From Pseudomonas lini (GTDB lineage Bacteria; Pseudomonadota; Gammaproteobacteria; Pseudomonadales; Pseudomonadaceae), in contig NZ_OZ061318.1 of NCBI RefSeq assembly GCF_964063345.1, positions 5,952,001 through 6,016,000 of the forward strand: a stretch of DNA of 64,000 bases, given 5' to 3'. Positions 18,684-28,194 of the stretch are shown here, piece after piece (position 1 is the stretch's first letter; each line of letters opens with the position of its first letter). The notes beneath the pieces are model-generated. The model did not search any database and was not told the DNA's origin. It saw only the letters and a list, made by a program, of their open reading frames with translations. The position numbers and the translations under genes are program-made.

Positions 18684-20942
18684 ATGTCAAAACTGGATGA
18701 TTCAATCGCCGAGCGCGGCGTACTCTCCGACGCGCAACCTGTGAACGTCTCTCGCCGCCGTTTTTTGCAGGCATCGGCTGGCGTCACGGCGGGTGCGCTT
18801 GTTATCAGCTTCGGAATTCCCCTTGGCCCGTTGCGTGCTGCCGAGCGTGCCCAGGCATTGCCGCCTGGCGCCCGTGTACCGGCGTTCCTGGAGATTCGTC
18901 CGGATAATACCGTTCGCCTGCAGAGCCCCTTTATCGAGGGTGGGCAGGGTATTTTCACGGGCATGGCACAGGTCGTGGGTGAGGAGCTCGATATAGATCC
19001 AGCCAGCTTTCTGGTGGAGAACGCGGCGCCCGGGAGTGACTTCAAAGTCATGGAAGGTGGCATGCGCTTCACGGGTGGTAGCCGGTCGATGCGCGCGAGC
19101 TACATGACCATGCGCCGACTGGGCGCATCGGCGCGCCTGATGCTATTGCAGGCCGCGTCTTCCCACTGGAAGGTGCCTCTGGCGCAGCTAACTACCGAGC
19201 CAGGGCGGGTCATTCATGCCGCTTCCAATCGATCGATCACCTACGGTGAACTCGCGCCGCTAACGCTCGATTTGCCCATTCCCGATCCGCAAACCGTTAC
19301 TCTGCGCGACCCTGCCACATTCCGCTGGATCGGTAAGCCGGTCCAGCGAATAGACGTCTACGACAAATCCACTGGTAAGGCGCAATACACCATCGATACT
19401 CGTGTCGAAGGCATGCTCCACGCCGCGGTACAGCATGCGCCGCGCCTGGGTCTGCAAGTGGGGCTGGTGCGCAACGAGGATCAGATCAGAAACCTCAAAG
19501 GCGTGCATTCGGTGCACCGTCTTGAAGGGGCAGTGGCGGTGGTTGCGCAACGCTGGTGGGTGGCCAAGCGTGCCGTCGAGGCTCTGCAAGTGGAGTGGAC
19601 GGAGCCGGGTGGCGATTCAACCGTGCGCTACATGCCGGCTAATTTCGACACCCAGGCCTATGCGGAGCAACTGAGTAAAACCACCGACGCTGGGGATGAG
19701 GCCGAACGTGAGGGCGACCTGCAGCAAGGGCTGGCCGGCGCCAAGAAAATCGTCAGCGCGACTTATCATACCCAATACCTCAACCACGCCCAGTTGGAGC
19801 CGCCCTCGGCCCTGGCGCGCTTCGGGGCTGAAGGCAATCTCGATTTGTGGCTGCCGAACCAGGCCCCGGATTTGTTTTTGGCCGACGTCGCCAAGCGCAC
19901 CGGTCTGGACCCTTCCAAAATCACTCTCCACTCTCCGCTGCTGGGTGGCTTTTTCGGCCGGCATTTTTTATACCCGAATGCATCACCTTACCCTCAGGCT
20001 ATCCAGCTGGCTCAATCCACAGGTCGACCGATCAAGGTGATCTGGAGTCGCGAGGAAGAATTTTTGCGTGACGTGCTTCGTCCTTCCGCCGTAGTGCGCT
20101 TTCGCGCCGGCCTGGATGAACAGGGCATACCGGTGGCCTTTGAAGCAATTAGTGCCACGGAAGGGCCAACCGAGGGTATCGCTAACAAACAAGGAGACAA
20201 AATCGACCCGACCGCCGTCGAGGGCCTGGCCGGTAAAAAATACGCCATTGCGCATCGTCGGATCGCTCAACTGTACTCGCAGACCCCCGTGATGCTGGGC
20301 TACTGGCGTTCAGTCGGGAACTCCATCAATGACTTTATGTATGAAGCTTTTCTGGATGAAGTGGCGGATGCCGGCGGTCAAGACCCCTATGAGCTGCGGG
20401 CCAAGCTGCTGCAGGGCAACGATCGGTTAAGCCACCTGCTCAAGACAGTGGCCGACCTGTCCGGGGGGTGGAAACGAGGGCCGTTCACGGCGCAAGACGG
20501 CACCAAGCGAGCGAGAGGCGTTGCAATGGCATCGCCATTTGGTACCGAAACGGCGGTGATCGCAGAGGTTTCCATCAGCAACGGAGCCGTGAAGGTTCAC
20601 GATATCTGGCAGGCAATCGATCCGGGTAGCATCGTCAATCCCGCCATCATCGAGGCTCAGGTCAACTCAGCCGTGGCCCTCGGTTTGTCTCAAACCCTGA
20701 TCGAACAAGCCATCTACAAAGGTGGCACGCCGGTAGCGCGCAATTACGACCTCTACCGCATTCTCACACCGGAGATGATGGCCAGGGTCCATGTCCGCGT
20801 GGTTGAAAGTGGCGCGCCAATGGGCGGAATCGGCGAACCGCCTCTGCCTGCGGTGGCACCGGCGGTTGCTAACGCCGTCTCGCGACTGACCGGTCAACGA
20901 ATTCGCAGCATGCCTCTATCGCAGTACCGCTTCGACACCTGA
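18684..20942 (+). CDS. Molybdopterin-binding subunit of a periplasmic aldehyde oxidase (IorB-like)
   Basis: This large subunit of about 752 residues belongs to the xanthine oxidase/IorB type, single-chain without an FAD domain. An N-terminal twin-arginine signal with SRRRFLQAS and a hydrophobic stretch indicates folded export to the periplasm. Mo-site motifs include FFGRHFLYPN (about residue 425-435), GYWRSVG and the C-terminal GGIGEPPLPAVAPA, which holds the catalytic Glu of the family. AGGGGAA supports ATG 18684; an in-frame ATG 21 bases earlier is an alternative. With the small subunit and the triheme cytochrome it forms a complex oxidising aldehydes or N-heterocycles with water as the oxygen source. 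Confidence 0.92.
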   Translation: MSKLDDSIAERGVLSDAQPVNVSRRRFLQASAGVTAGALVISFGIPLGPLRAAERAQALPPGARVPAFLEIRPDNTVRLQSPFIEGGQGIFTGMAQVVGEELDIDPASFLVENAAPGSDFKVMEGGMRFTGGSRSMRASYMTMRRLGASARLMLLQAASSHWKVPLAQLTTEPGRVIHAASNRSITYGELAPLTLDLPIPDPQTVTLRDPATFRWIGKPVQRIDVYDKSTGKAQYTIDTRVEGMLHAAVQHAPRLGLQVGLVRNEDQIRNLKGVHSVHRLEGAVAVVAQRWWVAKRAVEALQVEWTEPGGDSTVRYMPANFDTQAYAEQLSKTTDAGDEAEREGDLQQGLAGAKKIVSATYHTQYLNHAQLEPPSALARFGAEGNLDLWLPNQAPDLFLADVAKRTGLDPSKITLHSPLLGGFFGRHFLYPNASPYPQAIQLAQSTGRPIKVIWSREEEFLRDVLRPSAVVRFRAGLDEQGIPVAFEAISATEGPTEGIANKQGDKIDPTAVEGLAGKKYAIAHRRIAQLYSQTPVMLGYWRSVGNSINDFMYEAFLDEVADAGGQDPYELRAKLLQGNDRLSHLLKTVADLSGGWKRGPFTAQDGTKRARGVAMASPFGTETAVIAEVSISNGAVKVHDIWQAIDPGSIVNPAIIEAQVNSAVALGLSQTLIEQAIYKGGTPVARNYDLYRILTPEMMARVHVRVVESGAPMGGIGEPPLPAVAPAVANAVSRLTGQRIRSMPLSQYRFDT

Positions 20943-20955
20943 TGAGGAATGGCTC

Positions 20956-22299
20956 GTGAATAAAACTATAAAGTATCTGCTGCCAGCAGGCATCGTCGTG
21001 GCAGCTGGCTTGGGCTGGTTTGTCAATCGCACGCCATCTTCGCCTTTTGCTGATGAGACAGCTCCCCCGTCGACAGATGCACAACTTGTCCAACGCGGTG
21101 AATATGTTGCCAGGCTGAGCGACTGTGTGGCCTGCCATAGCACGCCAAAAAGTGCGCCGTTTGCCGGTGGGTTAGAGATGGCGACCCCGATGGGGTCGAT
21201 CTATGCCACCAACATTACCCCGGACAAACAAACGGGCATCGGCAACTACAGCCTGGCCGACTTCGATCGCGCAGTACGCAGCGGAGTCGCGGCTGACGGA
21301 CACAGGCTGTATCCGGCTATGCCGTATCCATCCTATGCCAAGCTCAGCGATGATGATGTGCGGGCGCTTTATGCGTTCTTCATGGCCGGCGTTAAGCCGG
21401 CGCAGCAGCAGAATCAGCAAAGCCACATCCCCTGGCCGCTCAACATGCGCTGGCCGCTGGCTTTGTGGAATACCGCGTTTGTCGATGACGATGCCTATCA
21501 GGCCAAGCCGTCAGAGGATGCGCTGTGGAACCGCGGCGCCTACATCGTCCAGGGCGCGGGGCATTGCGGTAGTTGCCATACCCCACGAAGCTTGACGATG
21601 AACGAGAAGTCGCTGGATGAAAGCAGCGCTACTTTCCTCAGCGGTTCGCTGCTCGATGGGTGGTACGCGCCGAGCCTGCGCCAGGATCCGAACACTGGAT
21701 TGGGTCGCTGGAGTGAGCAGCAAATCGTCGACTACCTGAAGACCGGACGTAACGCTCACAGCGTGGTCGTGGGCACTATGGCGGAAGTCTTCAACAACTC
21801 GACGCAATACATGTCCGACCCGGACCTGAAAGCCATTGCGCATTACCTGGTGTCGTTGCCGGGCGACCCAAAGCGTGACGGGCCGCCATGGAAGCCATCG
21901 GCCACACTGGCGGCTGAACAATCACCACCCTTGTCGACACCTGGGGCAGCCAACTATATGGCCAAGTGCAGCAGTTGCCACGGCAGTGACGGCAGCGGGC
22001 AGGCGCCATGGATACCTCCTTTGGCAGGCGCATCTTCGTCGATGGTGAAGGAAAGCGCTACGAGCATCAATGCCACCTTGAACGGTTCCGAACGTGTCGT
22101 TGCCAATGGCATTCCGGATTCGTATCGCATGCCCCCGTACCGCAACCAACTCTCTGATCAGGAAGTCGCCGATGTACTGACTTTCGTTCGCACGTCATGG
22201 GGTAATCAGGGAGGCGCAGTGAAGGCTGACGAGGTGAAGGAACTGCGTGAGCGAACCAATCCGGCCAGCAGCAACCCGATCATCCTGCAGATGCGTTGA
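20956..22299 (+). CDS. Triheme cytochrome c (alcohol/aldehyde dehydrogenase subunit)
   Basis: This 447-residue exported cytochrome has an N-terminal hydrophobic anchor (about residues 5-22) and three CxxCH heme motifs: CVACH at 57-61, CGSCH near 205 and CSSCH near 338. This is the architecture of the membrane-bound cytochrome subunit of acetic-acid-bacteria alcohol dehydrogenases and of IorAB-type aldehyde oxidases. It starts 13 bp after the Mo subunit gene, so translation is probably coupled. It takes electrons from the 2Fe-2S subunit and delivers them to the respiratory chain from the periplasmic side. Confidence 0.93.
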   Translation: MNKTIKYLLPAGIVVAAGLGWFVNRTPSSPFADETAPPSTDAQLVQRGEYVARLSDCVACHSTPKSAPFAGGLEMATPMGSIYATNITPDKQTGIGNYSLADFDRAVRSGVAADGHRLYPAMPYPSYAKLSDDDVRALYAFFMAGVKPAQQQNQQSHIPWPLNMRWPLALWNTAFVDDDAYQAKPSEDALWNRGAYIVQGAGHCGSCHTPRSLTMNEKSLDESSATFLSGSLLDGWYAPSLRQDPNTGLGRWSEQQIVDYLKTGRNAHSVVVGTMAEVFNNSTQYMSDPDLKAIAHYLVSLPGDPKRDGPPWKPSATLAAEQSPPLSTPGAANYMAKCSSCHGSDGSGQAPWIPPLAGASSSMVKESATSINATLNGSERVVANGIPDSYRMPPYRNQLSDQEVADVLTFVRTSWGNQGGAVKADEVKELRERTNPASSNPIILQMR

Positions 22300-22308
22300 G
22301 AGAGTAGG

Positions 22309-22333
22309 GCGAGGGTCCCGCCAAGACCCTCGC
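22309..22333 (+). terminator. Hairpin after the cytochrome c gene
   Basis: GCGAGGGTC at 22309-22317 pairs perfectly with GACCCTCGC at 22325-22333 across a 7-base loop, 9 bp after the stop codon. No T-run follows, so it may terminate weakly or protect the mRNA end. The metallophosphoesterase gene starts 23 bp later. Confidence 0.5.
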
Positions 22334-22356
22334 TATAGAAACGGAGTGAGTCGGCT

Positions 22357-23493
22357 ATGAGTTACGAGTTTGTGTTCGTTCGTTCGATTGTGTTGACGAT
22401 CATCATAGGCTTGTTTCTCCTGGTGACTGGTCGCGCCGCCCGCAAGCGGGGTTGCATCGTGGCGTTCTGCGTATTGGCTGCCGCGGTACACCTTATTTGG
22501 TGGTGTCTACCCGAACTCAAAGGTGGATGGAGCGAAGCCGGTCGCTGGCTGGTCAGTGCGTGGGTCGGTGCGGTGCTGACGGCCTTGTTCCTGACTCTGC
22601 CCGTCGGGCTGTTTCTTGTTGCGCGTGGCCTTCTTGGACGGCGCTCGACCGTCGGCATGCGCGTTCCTCTGACTTTCGTCGCAGTTTCACTGATCGTTGG
22701 GATTGGTGTGAGCTTCGGCACCGTCGGAGGCCCAGTGGTTCGCGAAGAAGTGGTCCATGTGAACGGTCTGCCCGAGGGTTTGGACGGACTGCGGGTCGCT
22801 AACATAGGTGATGTCCACATCGGGCCTTTCATCGTGCCCGAGGACTTTGCCCAGGCCATCGACATCGTCAATTCGCGTAAGGTGGACTTGCTGGCGATTA
22901 CGGGTGATCTCATCGACGATCTCAGCCAGCTGGAGCCGACGCTGGACGCTTTGGAGAGAAGTGACGCGCTGCCTGTGCTCTCCATCCTGGGAAATCATGA
23001 CAAGTACCCTAACGAAGCCGCCGTAGTCGCCGCTTTGCGTGCGCGCGACCCTCGTATCCAGGTACTCATCAACAACAGTGTCGTAGTGCACCCGCGCGGC
23101 GTGCCGTTGCGCATTGCTGGCGTAGATTACCCGCTCGCCTCGGATGGACGTCACATGCTTCCGCGGGACGAGCAGGATGCTGCCATGCGCAGGTTCGCAG
23201 ACCTGGCGTTCGCCGAGGCGTCGCCTGGCGATACGCTCATTGCGCTGTCGCACCATCCTGAGTTCTTTCCCATTGCTGCCTCGCGTGGTGCGGTATTGAC
23301 CCTGTCCAGCCATACACACGGCGGACAGGTACGACTTTTCGGGCGGCCAGTAATCGTCGCTTACGACTATATGCATGGAATCTATCGTGATGGCGCAGCG
23401 TCTCTTGATGTGACCTCGGGACTCGGCCACTGGCTACCCTTGCGTATCGGTGTGCCGCGGGAAATTTCGATCATTACGCTTCGTCGGGCATGA
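22357..23493 (+). CDS. Membrane-anchored metallophosphoesterase (YaeI/YkuE-like)
   Basis: This 378-residue protein has about four N-terminal membrane segments (residues 5-130) followed by a calcineurin-like phosphoesterase domain. The metal-site motifs are in the expected order: GDVHIG, GDLIDD, GNHDKY, LSHHPE and SSHTHGGQV. The domain probably faces the periplasm. Related proteins act on phospholipid or UDP-diacylglucosamine substrates. It follows the cytochrome gene by 57 bp behind a hairpin, so it may be co-transcribed weakly. A link to the oxidation pathway is not evident. Confidence 0.87.
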   Translation: MSYEFVFVRSIVLTIIIGLFLLVTGRAARKRGCIVAFCVLAAAVHLIWWCLPELKGGWSEAGRWLVSAWVGAVLTALFLTLPVGLFLVARGLLGRRSTVGMRVPLTFVAVSLIVGIGVSFGTVGGPVVREEVVHVNGLPEGLDGLRVANIGDVHIGPFIVPEDFAQAIDIVNSRKVDLLAITGDLIDDLSQLEPTLDALERSDALPVLSILGNHDKYPNEAAVVAALRARDPRIQVLINNSVVVHPRGVPLRIAGVDYPLASDGRHMLPRDEQDAAMRRFADLAFAEASPGDTLIALSHHPEFFPIAASRGAVLTLSSHTHGGQVRLFGRPVIVAYDYMHGIYRDGAASLDVTSGLGHWLPLRIGVPREISIITLRRA

Positions 23494-23569
23494 TCCAAGC
23501 GGAACTCGAGTCAGGAGAGGCGAGAGGCTCGCATCAGGAGACGGGCGCCGCTTTCGACGGCCGGGCAGT

Positions 23570-24520
23570 TCAGGGAACGTTGTGACCAGCCGCTCGGATA
23601 AGCCCGTACCATTCGGGGCGGGTGAGCGGGATATTCGAGCCCGCGGCTGCCTCGACGAGGCGCTCGGGTCTCGTGGTACCCAGCACTACTTGGATGCCGG
23701 CGGGGTGACGGGTGATCCAGGCTGTTGCGATTGCGGTCGGAGTGACGTCGTACTTCTCAGCCAATCGTTTGAGTTCGGCATTCAGCTGCGGGTAGTCGGG
23801 AGAGTCGAAGAACACCCCATCCTGAAAAGCTTTCTGGAATGGAGACCACGCCTGCAGTGTGATCTTGTTGATCCTCGCATAGTCGACGATGCCGCCGCCG
23901 TCACGAGTGATTGAGTCGTCGAAGCCGGTCATGTTCGACGACAGGCCCTGAGCGACGATCGTCGAATGCGTCACCGAAAGCTGGACCTGGTTCGCCAGGA
24001 TCGGCTGAGTCACGGCCGTCTTGAGCAAATCGATCTGACGGGGAGTATGGTTGGAAACGCCGAACGCGCGAACCTTGCCGGTGGACTCCAGATGGTCGAA
24101 CGCGCGGGCGACTTCTTCCGGCTCTACGAGTGCGTCGGGACGGTGCAGCAGCAGCACATCCAGGTAGTCGGTACCTAACGCTTTCAGCGACCTCACGGCC
24201 GATTCCACGATGTGCTCGTACGACTGATCATAGTGCCACGGGTCGTCAACGATACTGGTCTTGGACTGGAGGAAGATCTGCTCGCGCTCAGCGCTGCTTA
24301 GTCGCAGCGCCTCGCCGAACCGGCGCTCGCACAAATGCGGGCCACCGCCGGGATGGTTGAATCCGTAGAGGTCCGCGTGATCGAAAAAATTGATGCCCGA
24401 TTCGCGCGCCGTGGTGTAGAGCGCGCGGATCTGGTCATCGGTGCTGCCGGCGATGCGCATCATGCCCGCGACGACGTTGGGAACCCGAGTGTCGGTTGAT
24501 CCTAGTGCTACGGTCTTCAT
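23570..24520 (-). CDS. Aldo/keto reductase (YdhF-like)
   Basis: This is a 316-residue (beta/alpha)8-barrel oxidoreductase. Family features are NFFDHADLYG with the catalytic Asp/Tyr, the LLLHRPD strand with the catalytic His, and the NADPH-binding GTTRPERLVEAA near the C-terminus. AAGGAGCT lies just upstream of the ATG. It is cytosolic and reduces carbonyls with NADPH. The SDR gene 59 bp upstream is on the same strand and probably in the same transcript. Substrate unknown. Confidence 0.92.
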   Translation of the reverse strand: MKTVALGSTDTRVPNVVAGMMRIAGSTDDQIRALYTTARESGINFFDHADLYGFNHPGGGPHLCERRFGEALRLSSAEREQIFLQSKTSIVDDPWHYDQSYEHIVESAVRSLKALGTDYLDVLLLHRPDALVEPEEVARAFDHLESTGKVRAFGVSNHTPRQIDLLKTAVTQPILANQVQLSVTHSTIVAQGLSSNMTGFDDSITRDGGGIVDYARINKITLQAWSPFQKAFQDGVFFDSPDYPQLNAELKRLAEKYDVTPTAIATAWITRHPAGIQVVLGTTRPERLVEAAAGSNIPLTRPEWYGLIRAAGHNVP

Positions 24521-24579
24521 GAGAGCTCCTTATCAGGGCAGTGGTGGGCTGTCGGACGCCTTGCGTGACTGCAATGCAT

Positions 24580-25323
24580 TCACCAAGGCTGGTTCGCGGG
24601 GCCAACTGTGAACTCGTTGATTGTCGTGTCATCGGGCTGGTCGATTGCGAAGGCGACAACGTTGGCGATCCGGTCTGGAGAAATGCCGTACTTGTCATAG
24701 ATGCCCTGCATCTGGTCTAGCGCCTGCTTATCGCTGATTGTCGCCAGCAGTTCAGTGTTGACTGCGGCCGGGTAGATCGTCGCGGTGCGAATGTTATTGC
24801 CCTCCATGGCGGACTCCATGCGCAAGACTTCCATGAAGTCGCGCACGAACCACTTCGTACCGCCATAGACGGCGCCGCCCGGATAGGCCTTGAGCCCCGC
24901 CACCGACGAGGTGGTGATCACGTGCCCGGACTTCTGTGCCAGGAACACGGGCAGCACGGCCGCTACGCCATTCAGAACACCTTTCACGTTGACATCGATC
25001 ATCTGGTGCCAGTCTTCGGTCTTCAGGGCGGACAGCGGCGAGTTCGGCATCAGCCCTGCGTTCAGGAAAATGACGTCCACACGGCCGAATGTTTCTTTGG
25101 CCAGTTGAACGATGCGGTCGTTTTCCTCTTGCTTTGTCACGTCCAGCATCTGATAAACCACCTGTCCACCGCTCAGGAGAATCTCGTCCGCGATCTGCTT
25201 GAGCTTGTCTTCGCGTCGCGCACCGAGCACGATTTTGGCGCCTTTGCTCGCGAGCAGCTTGGCGGTTGCCTCGCCGATTCCGGACGATGCGCCGGTGATG
25301 ATGACTACTTTGCCTTTGATCAT
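24580..25323 (-). CDS. SDR-family oxidoreductase
   Basis: This 247-residue classical SDR has TGASSGIGEAT at residues 10-20, the NAG motif, catalytic Ser in TTSSVAG and YGGTK with the catalytic Tyr/Lys. It resembles the YdfG/serine-3-dehydrogenase-like NADP-dependent group (GARREDKL after strand 2). The start ATG is preceded by AGAGAGA. It lies between the exported cyclophilin-like gene and the aldo/keto reductase, all on the minus strand. This looks like a small redox operon of the type often found near a stress regulator, but no regulator gene is intact here. Confidence 0.9.
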   Translation of the reverse strand: MIKGKVVIITGASSGIGEATAKLLASKGAKIVLGARREDKLKQIADEILLSGGQVVYQMLDVTKQEENDRIVQLAKETFGRVDVIFLNAGLMPNSPLSALKTEDWHQMIDVNVKGVLNGVAAVLPVFLAQKSGHVITTSSVAGLKAYPGGAVYGGTKWFVRDFMEVLRMESAMEGNNIRTATIYPAAVNTELLATISDKQALDQMQGIYDKYGISPDRIANVVAFAIDQPDDTTINEFTVGPANQPW

Positions 25324-25407
25324 GATTTCTCTCTCTGGATTCTGGCTGCGAAGGAGACGCAGCAGATGATGAGGCGGTATCTCAGGTCGGTGTTGAGCGT
25401 GGGGCGA

Positions 25408-25992
25408 CTACTTTGTCAGCGCACGCTGCTCTTGGGAGAACACCACCCGAACATCGCCACGGCCGAGCGCCTGGGCCAGGCCAGTCGGATCGTCCACGCG
25501 GCCTAGACGGGTGTATGAGTAAGCTGAGTCGAAGGTCTTGTAAAAGATGACCACGGTGCGCGATCCCCAAAGCATAAGGTCTCCGTTGCGGATCGTGCCG
25601 GGCCGGCTCTCACTGGTGGGCAGCGCGTCAGGCAGCTCTTTTTTCTTCTCGTTTCCGTGGAGGTCCTCCATGTCCAGTGTCAGCGGCAGCGTGGCGGCGA
25701 ATGCGCGAGTGGCCTCGTTGTCGGCCAGTGTGATGGCGAAGCGACGTTCCCCGACGGTCATCCACAGGCGTGATTCATCCGATTTCTTGGGTGCTTGAGT
25801 GACATCCTGCTCAGCGGCCACGGGCAGCGCAGTGCTGGCGGCGTGGGCAGGATGGCCGCTGCACAGTGCAAGGAGAAGCAACGGCATTCCAAGCTGTTGC
25901 ATGGCCCGCCGGTGCCAGGAATGCCTACGGCTTGCAGCGCCAAGAGAGGAGAGAGCGCCGCCTGTACCGACGTCAACGGTTTTGCCCTGCAT
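25408..25992 (-). CDS. Exported cyclophilin-like fold protein
   Basis: This protein of about 194 residues has an N-terminal hydrophobic segment ending PAHA-A, a probable signal peptide, although it starts unusually late (about residue 34). The mature part fits the cyclophilin-like domain: WMTVGERRFAITLADNEATRAFAATLPLTLDMEDLHGNEK, written in pieces as WMTVGERRFAITLADN then ...DMEDLHGNEK, followed by GDLMLWGSRTVVIFYKTF. I chose ATG 25992 because AAGGAGAA lies at the right distance; the frame stays open to 26169. It is probably periplasmic and of unknown role; co-directional with the SDR and AKR genes. Confidence 0.78.
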   Translation of the reverse strand: MQGKTVDVGTGGALSSLGAASRRHSWHRRAMQQLGMPLLLLALCSGHPAHAASTALPVAAEQDVTQAPKKSDESRLWMTVGERRFAITLADNEATRAFAATLPLTLDMEDLHGNEKKKELPDALPTSESRPGTIRNGDLMLWGSRTVVIFYKTFDSAYSYTRLGRVDDPTGLAQALGRGDVRVVFSQEQRALTK

Positions 25993-26249
25993 GTTGTTCT
26001 CCTTTGCAATGCGAAAAATGGGCCAGACGCGTTGCCGCGCCTGCACTTGAATTCGTAGGTTTCGAGCGCGAATTAGCGCAGCAATATGGCGCAGATGCTC
26101 CTCAGCGAGTGGCCTATTGCCAGTTCTGGTTGCGATCCTCACTGGAAAGTCAGAAGTGCTGAGTGGCATGAATCCATACCGTAGGGCGCGTCATCCCGCT
26201 CAGTCGCATCCAGATGCATTGTCCGCCTGGATGCGACTGCCTCAAGACG

Positions 26250-27224
26250 TCAAGCGGCGCGTGCCGCCGTGGCCAGGTGCTGCGTGAAGAAGGTCGTCAG
26301 CTTGTCGAAAGGAATCACGTCCACACGGTCATACAGATCGGTGTGGCTGGCCTCTGGAATGATCATCAGCTCCTTCGGCTGCGCCGCGGCCGCGTAAGCG
26401 GTTTCGCTGAAGTAGCGCGAGTGGGCGTTTTCACCGTGGATGAACAGGACCGGGCGTGGAGAAATTTCCGCGATGTAGGTCAGGATCGGCATGTTCATGA
26501 ACGACAGGGGTGTAGTGATCGTCCACGAGTTGCCCGAGTTGACCGCGCGCGGATGGTGTCCGCGGGTCGTGCTGTAGTAATCGTGATAATCGACCATGAA
26601 CTGCGCTTCCCCACCCCTCAGTTCGTTGTAGGGGGGCTGGTAAGCAGGGGCACCATTTTCCGCGTCGACCCAACGTTGTGCGCTCAGTTGTTCGAGCCCT
26701 TGCGTGCGCTGTTCGAGGGTTACGCTATCGTTGTAGCCCTTGGACATGACGCGGGTCATGTCGTACATGGTGCTGGCGACAACCGCCTTGACGCGCTTAT
26801 CCAAGGCCACGGCATTCAGCACCATGCCACCCCAACCGCAGATGCCGATGACGCCAATCCGCTCGCGATCAACGGAGGGTTGCAGGCCAAGAGCATCAAC
26901 TGCCGCGCTCACATCCTCGGTGTTGATGTCTGGCGAGGCGACGTTGCGCGGCTCACCGCTGCTTTCCCCGGTGTAGGATGCATCGAAGGCCAGCGTGACA
27001 AAACCGCGCTCGGCCATGGTTTGCGCATAAAGCCCGGAGGCCTGCTCCTTCACCGCGCCAAACGGGCCACAGACGACAATAGCTGCCAGCTTTGCGCTGG
27101 CGTTCTTCGGTTGGTACAGGTCGCCCGCCAGGGTGATGCCATAGCGGTTCGTGAAGGTGATCTTCTTATGGTCCACCTTGTCGCTCTTGGCGAAAGTCTT
27201 GTCCCATTCCTGTGTCAGTTGCAT
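26250..27224 (-). CDS. Alpha/beta hydrolase (YcjY-like)
   Basis: This 324-residue alpha/beta hydrolase resembles the YcjY/DLH-like 'X-Pro' group. The region IGVICICGWGGM (as IGVIGICGWGGM) near residue 118 is the nucleophile elbow, with Cys or Gly in place of a standard Ser. The Asp/His pair is in the C-terminal part (FIHGENAHSR and PEASHTDLYD). The elbow G-I-C-G-W-G points to a cysteine nucleophile as in dienelactone hydrolases. No signal peptide. It is in line with the cyclophilin-like, SDR and AKR genes downstream. Its role may be ester or lactone cleavage. Confidence 0.85.
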   Translation of the reverse strand: MQLTQEWDKTFAKSDKVDHKKITFTNRYGITLAGDLYQPKNASAKLAAIVVCGPFGAVKEQASGLYAQTMAERGFVTLAFDASYTGESSGEPRNVASPDINTEDVSAAVDALGLQPSVDRERIGVIGICGWGGMVLNAVALDKRVKAVVASTMYDMTRVMSKGYNDSVTLEQRTQGLEQLSAQRWVDAENGAPAYQPPYNELRGGEAQFMVDYHDYYSTTRGHHPRAVNSGNSWTITTPLSFMNMPILTYIAEISPRPVLFIHGENAHSRYFSETAYAAAAQPKELMIIPEASHTDLYDRVDVIPFDKLTTFFTQHLATAARAA

Positions 27225-28194
27225 GTGCGTGCCTTACATGTAGTTGAGATTGTTCCTGCCAGCCTGAATACCCGTCGAGCAGCGGGGGGCTTGTCGTCAG
27301 CGTCATAGGCTTTTAGAACCATGGGGAACATGTTTCGTGAATGACGTCGCCCGTCGGGATCGGCTTTGCCAGCTAATGTATGCCTGTCACTGCCCCAAAA
27401 CATCCCATGAAATTGCAAGCATCTATGCACGCTATTGGATAATCGCGCCCCCAAGTCCCAGGCGGTTCGAAATGGAAAACTACCCCGATGAGTTCATGCT
27501 TGTTCGAATGACATATCACCACGCTGCGATGACCATTGATCATCGAGTCCCGTACATGGAAGTATTCGGTCCGCCTGCATCAGCTCAGCCTCGCTATATG
27601 ACCGGCGGAAAACCCGCCGCAGGCTGCGTTGGTAGCCGATTCGAGTGACTCGGTCTGGGACAGGCGATGGACGAGACCTTGTAGAGGAAATCGGCCAAGT
27701 GCTTAACGGACGTGAAAGCTTGTTTGGTCAAGGCTTGTTGGGCTGCGTCGAAAGAGAGATCACAACCTCTGTTTCCGTTCCGGCAGCTTCCTGCTGAAGC
27801 TGCTTCTAAACCCGTTCTTCAGGTCTGTAGGGGCAAGAGACCATTTGAAAAATTAGCCGCTGACCGAAAAGTAATACTTCATCCAGGTTGTGGGCTGGTA
27901 GGTTTTTCCAAAAGAAAAAATGCAAAGCCCTGAATCGGTAACGGTATTCGTCTCAAGCATGTTGCTTAGTTGTGAGTCGTGCTCGCTCGTAGTTGAGCGG
28001 GCACTAAATCACTGTGTTGATGTGCCATCGATGCGCGGTGATTTCTTGTATTGCGTACTTTTATTCATAAGGCCTAGCACGTGGCTGCATGATTGAGCCC
28101 ACTAAGCTCGTGATACTTTCAAACCATGTATAGATAGCGATTACGCGACGCCTCGCTAATAGCGCTTTTTAGAGCCAAGATGGCTGGAGAGTTA
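27225..28194. other. Gene-poor stretch, no supported gene
   Basis: About 970 bp without a recognisable intact gene. A 103-codon plus-strand open frame at 27337-27648 has no family resemblance and no clear ribosome binding site. On the minus strand near 27590-27660 a short piece (RIGYQ... RRSYSEA) is faintly like the C-terminal helix-turn-helix of AraC regulators but is too short to claim. Base composition becomes AT-richer from about 27.7 kb. Confidence 0.5.

Noticed and set aside
27337..27648. 103-codon plus-strand frame in the gene-poor stretch
   Set aside because: No family resemblance, weak ribosome binding site and odd composition; it may be a chance frame.
27590..27660. AraC-like helix-turn-helix scrap on the minus strand
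   Set aside because: Only about 20 residues resemble the family, with no surrounding support.
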